From contig NZ_RCOG02000032.1 of assembly GCF_009663685.2 (NCBI RefSeq), positions 550,382-614,381 on the forward strand: a stretch of 64,000 nt of DNA. The letters run 5' to 3'. The notes below the pieces were generated by a model. The model had not been told where the DNA came from, made no database searches, and was given only the letters and a program-made list of their open reading frames with translations. This stretch comes from Cupriavidus sp. U2 (GTDB lineage: Bacteria; Pseudomonadota; Gammaproteobacteria; Burkholderiales; Burkholderiaceae). This document shows, piece after piece, positions 27,944-34,749 of this stretch. How positions within the stretch are numbered: position 1 is the first letter of the stretch; each line of letters starts with the position of its first letter. The position numbers and the translations under genes are program-made.

Positions 27944-29500
27944 ATGGGACTCTGGAACCTCTACTTCCTCGCCAAGCTCTACCTGTTCCACACCGGGCAG
28001 ATGAAGCCGATATGGCTGCTGAACCTCCTGTTCGCGCTGCTGCTGGTCATGCCGATGGAGTCGCGCCCGCTGCGGGTGATCCGGCAGGTGCTGGCCATCG
28101 CGGTGGGGGCGGCGCTGGCATGGCGCGAATCGACCCTGCCGCCGTTCGAGCGCGTGATCTCGCAGTTCGCGAACATCCGCGCCTTCACGCCCGCCTATCT
28201 GATGGAACTGCTGCAGCGGCTGGTGACGATCCAGATGGTGGTGGCCGTGCTGCTGGCCCTGGTGATCTTCCTGCTGCTCAACCGCTGGCTGCGCACCACC
28301 ACGTTCGTGCTGATCGCCCTGTTCGCGATGCCGTTCTGGTACGGCCCGGGCGTGACGCTGCCGGGCCGGGGCGCGGCCGTGGCGCAGGCGGCCAACAGCC
28401 CGCGCGCGGATATCAACGCCACCAGCAACTACGACGCCATCCTGACCGCATTCCGCGAGCAGGAGGCGCAGCGCACGGCCACGGTGTCGCCGCTGACGGC
28501 CAGCCCCGACGCGCAGTTCGACGTCATCGTGCTGCATATCTGTTCGCTGTCGTGGGACGACCTCGATGCGGCCAGGAGCCTGAACCACCCGCTGCTGTCG
28601 CGCTTCGACTACCTGTTCAAGAACTTCAGTTCGGCGGCCAGCTACAGCGGCCCGGCGGCCATCCGCGTGCTGCGCGGCGCGTGCGGCCAGGCGCCGCACA
28701 AGAACCTGTACGACCCCGCCCCCGCCGAATGCCACATCTTTGCGGATCTGGCGCAGGCCGGCTTTACGCCTCACGTACTGATGAACCACGACGGCCGCTT
28801 CGACAATTTCCGCGGCTTTGTCGACAAGGAGATCGGCATGCCGGGCGTGCAGCCGGAAGCCACCGACGGTGTGCCGGTGGCCATGCGCGCGTTCGACGAT
28901 TCGCCGGTTCTGGGCGACTTCGACACGTTCGACCACTGGTACAGGCAGCGCCTGACGCGGGACAAGAAGCCGGTGGCGCTGTATTACAACACCGTGACGC
29001 TGCACGACGGCAACCGGCTGCCGGGCAAGCGGCTGACCAGCCTGGAGTCGTATCCGCTGCGGCTCAAGGCGCTGCTGGACGACGTGGACAGGATCATCGA
29101 CACCATCGCCAAATCGGGCCGCAAGGCCGTGGTGGTGTTCGTGCCCGAGCATGGCGCGGCGCTGCGCGGCGACAGGAACCAGATCTCTGGCCTGCGCGAG
29201 ATTCCCACGCCCAACATCATCCACGTGCCGGTCGGCGTCAAGCTGGTGGGCCTGCCCGGCACCGACACACCCCAGCCGGTGACCATCGACGCGCCGATGA
29301 GCTTTCTGGGGCTGTCGCAACTGGTGTTCAATCTCGTGGCGGATAGCCCGTTCCGGCAGGGCGCGCCGGCGCTGTCGCACTATTCCGACGACCTGCCGCA
29401 AACCCAGATGGTCGGCGAGAACGAAGGAACGATCACGATGAAGCGCACCGACGGCTACGTGGTGCATACGCCCGACGGTGTCTGGGTGGAGCAGAAATGA
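27944..29500 (+). CDS. bcsG: Cellulose phosphoethanolamine transferase BcsG
   Basis: 518 residues. Several N-terminal TM helices (WLLNLLFALLLVMPM, VVAVLLALVIFLLLNRWL) anchor a periplasmic alkaline-phosphatase-fold domain. The nucleophile Ser lies in ASYSGPAAIRVLRGACGQ (S235), and Zn-binding residues in VFVPEHGAAL (E402, H403). Family enzymes transfer phosphoethanolamine from phosphatidylethanolamine to C6 of cellulose glucose. Presence here predicts pEtN-cellulose rather than plain cellulose. It starts 10 bp after bcsA. Confidence 0.93.
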   Translation: MGLWNLYFLAKLYLFHTGQMKPIWLLNLLFALLLVMPMESRPLRVIRQVLAIAVGAALAWRESTLPPFERVISQFANIRAFTPAYLMELLQRLVTIQMVVAVLLALVIFLLLNRWLRTTTFVLIALFAMPFWYGPGVTLPGRGAAVAQAANSPRADINATSNYDAILTAFREQEAQRTATVSPLTASPDAQFDVIVLHICSLSWDDLDAARSLNHPLLSRFDYLFKNFSSAASYSGPAAIRVLRGACGQAPHKNLYDPAPAECHIFADLAQAGFTPHVLMNHDGRFDNFRGFVDKEIGMPGVQPEATDGVPVAMRAFDDSPVLGDFDTFDHWYRQRLTRDKKPVALYYNTVTLHDGNRLPGKRLTSLESYPLRLKALLDDVDRIIDTIAKSGRKAVVVFVPEHGAALRGDRNQISGLREIPTPNIIHVPVGVKLVGLPGTDTPQPVTIDAPMSFLGLSQLVFNLVADSPFRQGAPALSHYSDDLPQTQMVGENEGTITMKRTDGYVVHTPDGVWVEQK

Positions 29501-29745
29501 GCGCGCGTCCGATTACCAGATCCATCACGTCGCGCAAGGCGGCCATCGCCTACAACGACATCGACGCGCTGGCCCAGAAGGTGGACGGCTTTGACGCCCG
29601 CCACTACTTCGACCAGCAAGGCGAGGTGGAAACGGCCGAAGCCGCGCAACGCTGGCCGCTGCTGGCGCGGGTGTTGGGGCTGTCGTCGCTGCCTCGCCGC
29701 GCCGCCTCCCCCTCGCTTTGCGCATCGCGAAACGACGGCACTTGA
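29497..29745 (+). CDS. bcsR: Cellulose biosynthesis protein BcsR
   Basis: 82 residues. The core YNDIDALAQKVDGFDARHYF and the AAQRWPLLARVLG end match the small BcsR (YhjR) family, a partner of BcsQ. In E. coli bcsR precedes bcsQ; here it is last in the operon and overlaps bcsG by 4 bp. About 20 extra C-terminal residues extend past the family core. Confidence 0.8.
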   Translation: MSARPITRSITSRKAAIAYNDIDALAQKVDGFDARHYFDQQGEVETAEAAQRWPLLARVLGLSSLPRRAASPSLCASRNDGT

Positions 29746-29804
29746 TACTGCATTGGGCGCCATTTAAAACCGCTAATGCCGCCACCCCTCGCGAGTAGGG
29801 CCTT

Positions 29805-29827
29805 AAGCCTTGATTTGAAAGGCTTTT
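29805..29827 (+). terminator. Probable terminator of the bcs operon
   Basis: AAGCCTT/AAGGCTT stem with a 7-base loop followed by a short T-run, 60 bp after bcsR and before the sia-like module. The stem is short, so read-through is possible. Confidence 0.45.
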
Positions 29828-29894
29828 CGTCACGGATTCGACATAATGGCCGCCTAGACTCGGGGCCATTTTCCAATTCCCCGCTCGCTCCGTC

Positions 29895-31142
29895 ATGTCC
29901 GGTTTTCTGGTGGATTCTCCTGCTGCGCGACCGCGCTTCCGGCAGCCGTGCGCGGAGGATCTGGCCGTGTCCACGCCCTCGGTCACCACTGACCATACGA
30001 ACCAGGACGTGCTGGAAGTCTTTGCGCTGCACCGGGAACTGGCCTGCCTGCCCGTCACCGAGCAAGGCCGGCCCATCGGCCTGATCAACCGGTCGATCTT
30101 CCTGTCGCAGATGAGCAAGCCGTACCACCGCGAGCTCTACAACCGCAAGAGCTGTATCGCATTCATGGACAAGGAGCCTCTCGTCGTCGACGCCGAGATG
30201 AGCATCGAGGCCCTGACGTTCCGCACGGTGGAATACGGCGAAAAGGCGCTGGCCGACGGCTTCATCGTGGCCCGCGCCGGCCAGTACCTGGGCCTGGGCC
30301 ACGGCCTGCAGCTGATGCGTGTGGTGGCCGACATGCAGGCCGAGCGCAACCGCCAGATCATGCACAGCATCGACTACGCCAGCACCATCCAGCGGGCCAT
30401 GCTGCGCACGTCGCGCGAGACCCTGGCCGCCACGCTGGCCGATGCCGCGCTGGTCTGGGAACCGCGCGACGTGGTGGGCGGCGACTTCTACCACTTTGCC
30501 GCCTTCAGGGACGGCTGGTTTGCCGCGCTGGCCGACTGCACGGGCCACGGCGTGCCGGGTGCCTTCATGACGCTGATCGCGTCGTCGCTGCTGAGCCAGG
30601 CCCTGGAGCAACTGGGGCCACGCGACCCCGGCGCGCTGCTGATGGCCGTGAACCGCGGCATCAAGCAGATGCTGGCGCAGACCGGTCGGGAACCACGGCA
30701 GACGCCTGACGCATCCGAATCGGACGATGGCCTGGATGCCGCATTCTTCTGGTTCGACAACGCCACGCGGCAACTGACATTTGCGGGCGCGAAGTCGGCG
30801 CTGTTCGTGCTGCAGCCCGGCGACGCGGAGGGGGCCATGATCAACGGCGCCCGCATGGGCGTGGGTTACGTGGGCACGGCCATGGACTACGTCTGGCACA
30901 ACAGCGCCGTGCAGACGCAGACGGGCACGCTGGTCTTCGTGACCACCGACGGGCTGATCGACCAGATCGGCGGCCCCAGGGAAATTGCTTTCGGCAAGCG
31001 CCGCATGCGCGAGGCGATCTGCGCACAGCGCGACGCCTCGGCCGCACGGATCAGCGACGCCGTACTGGACGCGCATCGCGCGTGGCAAGGCGAACAACGC
31101 CGCCGCGACGACCTGACATTCTTCTGCTTCCGTGCGCAATGA
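29895..31142 (+). CDS. siaA: SiaA-like PP2C/SpoIIE phosphatase with CBS-like N-terminus
   Basis: 415 residues. Residues about 20-160 contain two CBS-like halves (ELACLPVTEQGRPIGLINRS; ADGFIVARAGQYLGLGHG). A short linker helix and a SpoIIE-type PP2C phosphatase domain follow (VWEPRDVVGGDFYHF, ALADCTGHGVPGAFM, VFVTTDGLIDQIGG, RRDDLTFFCF), with the metal-binding Asp residues present. Pseudomonas SiaA has the same phosphatase but with a membrane/HAMP sensor. Here no TM is visible, so the input is probably cytoplasmic. It should dephosphorylate SiaC. It heads a four-gene module. Confidence 0.85.
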   Translation: MSGFLVDSPAARPRFRQPCAEDLAVSTPSVTTDHTNQDVLEVFALHRELACLPVTEQGRPIGLINRSIFLSQMSKPYHRELYNRKSCIAFMDKEPLVVDAEMSIEALTFRTVEYGEKALADGFIVARAGQYLGLGHGLQLMRVVADMQAERNRQIMHSIDYASTIQRAMLRTSRETLAATLADAALVWEPRDVVGGDFYHFAAFRDGWFAALADCTGHGVPGAFMTLIASSLLSQALEQLGPRDPGALLMAVNRGIKQMLAQTGREPRQTPDASESDDGLDAAFFWFDNATRQLTFAGAKSALFVLQPGDAEGAMINGARMGVGYVGTAMDYVWHNSAVQTQTGTLVFVTTDGLIDQIGGPREIAFGKRRMREAICAQRDASAARISDAVLDAHRAWQGEQRRRDDLTFFCFRAQ

Positions 31143-31172
31143 CAACCGACCTGCGCACCCAACCGCTTGCCC

Positions 31173-31745
31173 ATGACCGCCGCACAATCGATTGACAAGG
31201 AATATGAGCCGTTCTTCCAGATGGCTCGGGAACGCAACGTGATTTTCTACTACGTCGGCTATTTTTCGCAGAACATCATCGCCGCCATGTCCGATGCGGT
31301 GCGACTGCAGCTTACCGTGAGCGGCGTGGACGGCACCACGCGGCGCAAGCTGTTCTCGTCGTTCGTGGAGATGGCGCAGAACATCGTCCACTATTCGTCC
31401 GACTCGCTGACGTCGCCGTCGCAGCCGGACGGGCAGCTGCGCCACGGTTCGGTCTGCATCAGCATGGTGGACGAACACTACCGCCTGATGTGTTCGAATC
31501 CGGTATCGTCCGCCCGCGTCGAGCAACTGCGCGGCACGCTGGACAAGGTACGGACCATGACCCTCGAAGAAATCAAGCGTGCCTACAAGGAAACGCTGCG
31601 CGCCGAAACCCCCGAAGGCAGCAAGGGTGCCGGGCTTGGCATCCTGACGATGGCGCGCGACGCGAGCGCACCCCTGGAGTACAACTTTCAGCCGATCGAC
31701 ACGGACCCGGTCTCGACGATGTTCCAGCTCGTCGCCACCATCTGA
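31173..31745 (+). CDS. siaB: SiaB-family protein kinase
   Basis: 190 residues. The fold is that of a GHKL-like ATPase without a histidine-phosphotransfer domain. The N-box-like SFVEMAQNIVHYSSDS and G-box-like EGSKGAGLGILTMARD are visible. In Pseudomonas SiaB phosphorylates the small protein SiaC, opposing SiaA. ATG 31173 is chosen over an in-frame TTG at 31167. It starts 30 bp after siaA and precedes siaC by 25 bp. Confidence 0.88.
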   Translation: MTAAQSIDKEYEPFFQMARERNVIFYYVGYFSQNIIAAMSDAVRLQLTVSGVDGTTRRKLFSSFVEMAQNIVHYSSDSLTSPSQPDGQLRHGSVCISMVDEHYRLMCSNPVSSARVEQLRGTLDKVRTMTLEEIKRAYKETLRAETPEGSKGAGLGILTMARDASAPLEYNFQPIDTDPVSTMFQLVATI

Positions 31746-31770
31746 CCCCGACCGATCGCACCGAACCGCC

Positions 31771-32160
31771 ATGGAAAACCTGTTCATCGCCGCCACGCCA
31801 AGCTCGCCCGAAGTGAGCTTCGACTTCGCGCGGCACACGCTCTCGCTCAAGGGCGAGTCCTACCCCGAGAATGCCGCCGTGTTCTACGGCGAGGCGATCA
31901 GCCGCCTGCGCAAGTACCTGGCCGACTGCGACGATGCGGACGTGACCGTGAACGTGGCCCTGACGTACTTCAACAGCTCGAGCACCAAGATGCTGTTCAG
32001 CATGTTCGATGCCCTCAACGAGGCGGCCGAGCGCGGCAACCACGTGACGCTGCACTGGTTCCACGACGAAGACGACGACACCATCCTGGAGTTCGGCCAG
32101 GAACTGCACGACGACTTCCCCGCCATCGACTTCATCGACGAAGTGACCACCAGCAGTTGA
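31771..32160 (+). CDS. siaC: SiaC-family phosphoprotein (DUF1987)
   Basis: 129 residues matching the DUF1987/SiaC family: SFDFARHTLSLKGESYPEN, ALTYFNSSSTKMLFSMFD and the acidic FHDEDDDTILEFGQEL. Unphosphorylated SiaC binds and activates the diguanylate cyclase SiaD in Pseudomonas. The SSST stretch at 69-72 corresponds to the region that holds the phospho-threonine there, so a Ser or Thr here is the likely switch residue (inference). The stop overlaps the possible TTG start of siaD. Confidence 0.92.
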   Translation: MENLFIAATPSSPEVSFDFARHTLSLKGESYPENAAVFYGEAISRLRKYLADCDDADVTVNVALTYFNSSSTKMLFSMFDALNEAAERGNHVTLHWFHDEDDDTILEFGQELHDDFPAIDFIDEVTTSS

Positions 32161-32909
32161 ACGCGCCGCGCGACATGCCCCCCGCCGCAGCCATGTCGGA
32201 ACCCGACCTGTTCGAATCGGAGAACAGCGCCCTGGCCCATGCCAAGGCCGTGTTCTGCGACGTGGACGCCGGGGAGGACGCCTATCGCCATACGCTGGGC
32301 CAGCTGATCAGCTATTACGAACGGCTGATGCGCGAGACGCGCCGCCTGATCCGCCGCAGCGATCGCGAGGAGCTGGAAATGAACCGGCTGAACCACCGGC
32401 TGCAGGAACTGGCCCAGGAACTGGAGTATCGCGCCACGCACGATACGCTGACCGGCGCCCTGAACCGCGGCGCCGTGATCGACCGGGCCACCGCCGCGCT
32501 GGCGCGCGGCAGCCTGGCACTGATCGTGCTGGACATCGACCACTTCAAGCGGCTCAACGACGATTTCGGCCATCCCGCCGGCGACACGGTGATCTGCGGC
32601 GTCACGGCCTGCCTGAAGGACACGGTCCGTGCCGAAGGCGCGATCGGCCGCGTGGGGGGCGAGGAATTTGCCGCGCTGCTGCCCGATGTCTCGATGGACG
32701 ATGCGCTGGAGCTGGCCGAGCAGATGCGCTGCGCCATCGCCGGCCACGCATTTCCGTCACCCGTCCACCGCCAGGTGACGGCCAGCTTCGGCGTGAGCTG
32801 GTCAGCCCAGGGCCGCACATTCGAGCACGCCTACGGCCGCGCCGACGAGGCCCTGTACGAAGCCAAACGCAGCGGGCGCAACCGCGTGGCCTGCGCCATC
32901 ACGGCCTGA
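32157..32909 (+). CDS. siaD: SiaD-like diguanylate cyclase
   Basis: Up to 250 residues. An N-terminal helical stalk (about 40-90) likely contacts SiaC. The GGDEF domain follows, with LVLDIDHFKRLNDDFGHPAG-type residues and an active GGEEF at 167-171. The usual inhibitory RxxD before it reads RAEG, so product inhibition at that site is probably lost. TTG 32157 overlaps the siaC stop; ATG 32175 or 32193 are alternative starts. Confidence 0.88.
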   Translation: MNAPRDMPPAAAMSEPDLFESENSALAHAKAVFCDVDAGEDAYRHTLGQLISYYERLMRETRRLIRRSDREELEMNRLNHRLQELAQELEYRATHDTLTGALNRGAVIDRATAALARGSLALIVLDIDHFKRLNDDFGHPAGDTVICGVTACLKDTVRAEGAIGRVGGEEFAALLPDVSMDDALELAEQMRCAIAGHAFPSPVHRQVTASFGVSWSAQGRTFEHAYGRADEALYEAKRSGRNRVACAITA

Positions 32910-32959
32910 GCCGATCCGCCGACCCGGCGGCCCGGCGCCCGCCGCAGCCTGCCTGATTC

Positions 32960-33085
32960 CTATTGCCTGATCCGCTCCGGGTGCGTGGCGTAGTACGCCA
33001 GCACCAGCGATGCGGTGAACGCCATGCCAGCCACGGCAAAGGCAATCAACGTCGGCATGGCAAAACCCCGGCTTTCCTTCGACAT
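32960..33085 (-). CDS. 41-residue single-pass membrane protein
   Basis: A small frame on the reverse strand begins MSKESRGFAMPTLIAFAVAG and ends ATHPERIRQ. A perfect AGGAGG ribosome site lies five bases before ATG 33085. A 20-residue hydrophobic helix (LIAFAVAGMAFTASLVLAYY) is flanked by charged ends. It is too short for routine gene calling but the ribosome site, start and TM pattern are persuasive. It sits between the sia-like module and the coiled-coil gene, on the opposite strand. No family is recognised. Confidence 0.62.
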   Translation of the reverse strand: MSKESRGFAMPTLIAFAVAGMAFTASLVLAYYATHPERIRQ

Positions 33086-33215
33086 GCGAACCTCCTTGAA
33101 TGGACGTTCTTGCATGGTAGGCGTCCTCGCCCCACTTTGCGAACTGTCTTATAGCGATTGCCCGCGCGATGGCCGACAGTCGAGGTTGAACATTTTTCAA
33201 CCGGAGGTCTCAGGC

Positions 33216-34259
33216 ATGACGCCCAAACAGCAAAGACACCGCTCACGCTCGAAAAGACACCGCAACGTCCGCGACGGTGGGATCCTGCGCGGCGAATTTG
33301 ATGCCAACGTTCGACGGCTCGACGAACGCATGAATCGTATGTTCGCCAAAAGCGACGAACGGTACAGAAAGGAGTGCGAAGCACGCGACGAGCGGCTCAG
33401 GAAGGAGTGGCAAGAGCGAGACGAGCAGCGCAGGAAGGCGTTGCAAGAACAAGACGAGCAGCGCAGGAAGGAACGCGAAGAACAACACGCGCAGCGCAGG
33501 AAGGAACGCCAAGAACAAAAGCAGCAGCGCAGGAAGGAACGCGAAGAACAGGACGCGCAACGCAGGAAGGAACGCGAGGAACATGACGAGCGGCTCAGGA
33601 AGGAACGCGAGGAGCAGGACGAGCGGCTCAGGAAGGAACGCGAGAAGCGGAAAGAAGAATATGAAAAGCAGTGCAAAGAACAAAGCGAACGGGACAGAAG
33701 GGAAGCCGAGAGGCGCATTGAAGAATCCAACCGGCGGACCGACGCGCTGTTGATGGGCATGGATGAACGCTTCGCCGCGCAGTCCCGAAGCCTGGAGCAG
33801 CGGCTCGCCATCGAGCTAAATAACTTCCGCGAAATGATGGCCGTCAATTTGCGCAGCATGGACAAGCGCATAGACGACATGAAGGAGCAATTCACGGCCC
33901 AGACGATGGCGATACGCGAGGACGTCGTGGAAATCCGCAGGGAATCGAAACTGCTGCGATGGAATATCTGGATCGCGGCCTGCACGACCGTCCTGGGCGT
34001 GGCGGGCGCGATGTCTGCGATGAACTCAGTCATCATCAGCGCGTTAGAGTCGGGCCGCGGCGCGTCGGCGGCGGTTGCCCGGCAAGTGACGCCGCCCGCG
34101 ACGCCGCCTGCAACGCCGCCCAGCCCCACGAACATGACAAATCTGTCATCCGGTCACACCGGGAAACCAGCCGCATCGTCGGACGTTAGCACTCACACGC
34201 CCCTCCACCGTAGGGAAGACGCCGGAGATACATTAAAAGACAATCGGTCTCAGTCATGA
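33216..34259 (+). CDS. Membrane-anchored hendecad-repeat coiled-coil protein
   Basis: 347 residues, not recognised. A basic N-terminus (RHRSRSKRHRNVRD) is followed by a Lys/Glu/Arg-rich region with nine 11-residue repeats (47-145). A long heptad-like coil continues to about 265, then one TM helix (IWIAACTTVLGVAGAMSAM, about 269-287) and a Pro/Thr/Ser-rich tail. The start ATG 33216 has a good GGAGG site. GC is visibly lower and A-rich compared with neighbours, which hints at recent acquisition or repeat expansion. The domain layout suggests a cytoplasmic rod tethered to the membrane, with a short outside tail. Confidence 0.75.
   Translation: MTPKQQRHRSRSKRHRNVRDGGILRGEFDANVRRLDERMNRMFAKSDERYRKECEARDERLRKEWQERDEQRRKALQEQDEQRRKEREEQHAQRRKERQEQKQQRRKEREEQDAQRRKEREEHDERLRKEREEQDERLRKEREKRKEEYEKQCKEQSERDRREAERRIEESNRRTDALLMGMDERFAAQSRSLEQRLAIELNNFREMMAVNLRSMDKRIDDMKEQFTAQTMAIREDVVEIRRESKLLRWNIWIAACTTVLGVAGAMSAMNSVIISALESGRGASAAVARQVTPPATPPATPPSPTNMTNLSSGHTGKPAASSDVSTHTPLHRREDAGDTLKDNRSQS
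33354..33650 (+). repeat. Nine tandem 33-bp coding repeats
   Basis: Nine consecutive 33-bp units encode 11-residue repeats of the form DEQRRKEREEQ (also HAQRRKERQEQ, DERLRKEREEQ). Units in the middle are most alike, and the outer ones have drifted. The length is exactly 9 x 33 bp with no indels. Hendecads favour right-handed or straight coiled coils. Confidence 0.85.
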
Positions 34260-34282
34260 TTGACCCCATGACATTTCACCCG

Positions 34283-34315
34283 GCCCGCTCGCCCCCGCGC
34301 AGCGGGCATTTTTTT
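34283..34315 (+). terminator. Rho-independent terminator after the coiled-coil gene
   Basis: GCCCGCT/AGCGGGC stem with an 11-base loop followed by T7, 24 bp after the stop at 34259. Confidence 0.8.
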
Positions 34316-34374
34316 GGGCGAATACTGGGAGAGGACGCCCCGTCCGGATGCGGCGCTCAGCGGCAGCGCAGGAG

Positions 34375-34434
34375 CGGAAATGACGATGCCCGCTGGCGCG
34401 GGCATCAGAATTCTGGCGGAGAGAGGGGGATTCG
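34375..34434. repeat. 60-bp direct repeat, copy 1
   Basis: Identical over 60 bp to 34521-34580. It contains a GATGCCCGC/GCGGGCATC hairpin and, at 34414-34434, the last 21 bp of the neighbouring tRNA-Ser read on the reverse strand, including CCA. The two copies are 146 bp apart. Confidence 0.9.
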
Positions 34435-34521
34435 CCTACACACGCGCAGGCCGCGGATTCGCTTGCAAGCGAATCCCTTCGACTCCCCCACGCAAGCCAA
34501 ACCATTGGCTTGCTTCTCTCC
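34414..34521 (-). pseudogene. tRNA-Ser-like structured pseudo-copy
   Basis: Read on the reverse strand, this 108-base unit begins GGAGAGA and ends TCTCTCC-G-CCA, the exact acceptor stem, discriminator and CCA of the adjacent tRNA-Ser(GGA). The interior is replaced. It has a 9-bp hairpin GCAAGCCAA/TTGGCTTGC, then GGGGGA that can pair with TCCCCC, enclosing a perfect 22-bp palindrome (34455-34476). No normal anticodon arm is present, so it should not act as tRNA. It is followed, like the real tRNA, by the GATGCCCGC hairpin. Origin by tandem duplication and core replacement, or as an element inserted at the tRNA, is inferred. Confidence 0.5.
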
Positions 34522-34580
34522 GGAAATGACGATGCCCGCTGGCGCGGGCATCAGAATTCTGGCGGAGAGAGGGGGATTCG
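34521..34580. repeat. 60-bp direct repeat, copy 2
   Basis: Second perfect copy. It overlaps the 3' 21 bp of tRNA-Ser and its downstream hairpin, the probable tRNA terminator on the reverse strand. Such repeats at tRNA 3' ends are typical of integration sites, but tandem duplication explains the pattern equally well. Confidence 0.9.
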
Positions 34581-34650
34581 AACCCCCGATAGGCTATTAA
34601 CCTATACACGCTTTCCAGGCGTGCGACTTAAACCACTCATCCATCTCTCC
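34560..34650 (-). tRNA. tRNA-Ser(GGA)
   Basis: 91 bases including encoded CCA. The acceptor stem is GGAGAGA/TCTCTCC, the anticodon stem CACGC/GCGTG with loop CTGGAAA (anticodon GGA). A class II variable arm ATAGG...CCTAT and T-arm GGGGGTTCGAATCCCCC complete it. Confidence 0.97.
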
Positions 34651-34749
34651 GGGAAGTCCGCGATTATAGCAGAGCAGGCGCGGGTGTCCAGCAGCGATAC
34701 GCCGGACGATGCCAAAACCCGCTGGACGCCTCCAGGCGTGACATGGCCC

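Noticed and set aside
25189-27945. Long reverse-strand frame over bcsA
   Set aside because: Same reason: antisense of a GC-rich gene with all catalytic motifs on the forward strand.
33354-33650. CRISPR-like regular repeats
   Set aside because: Units are contiguous with no spacers, are in frame, and encode a charged coiled coil.
34414-34434. Second functional tRNA-Ser
   Set aside because: Only the 3' 21 bases match and the core lacks an anticodon arm; treated as a pseudo-copy.
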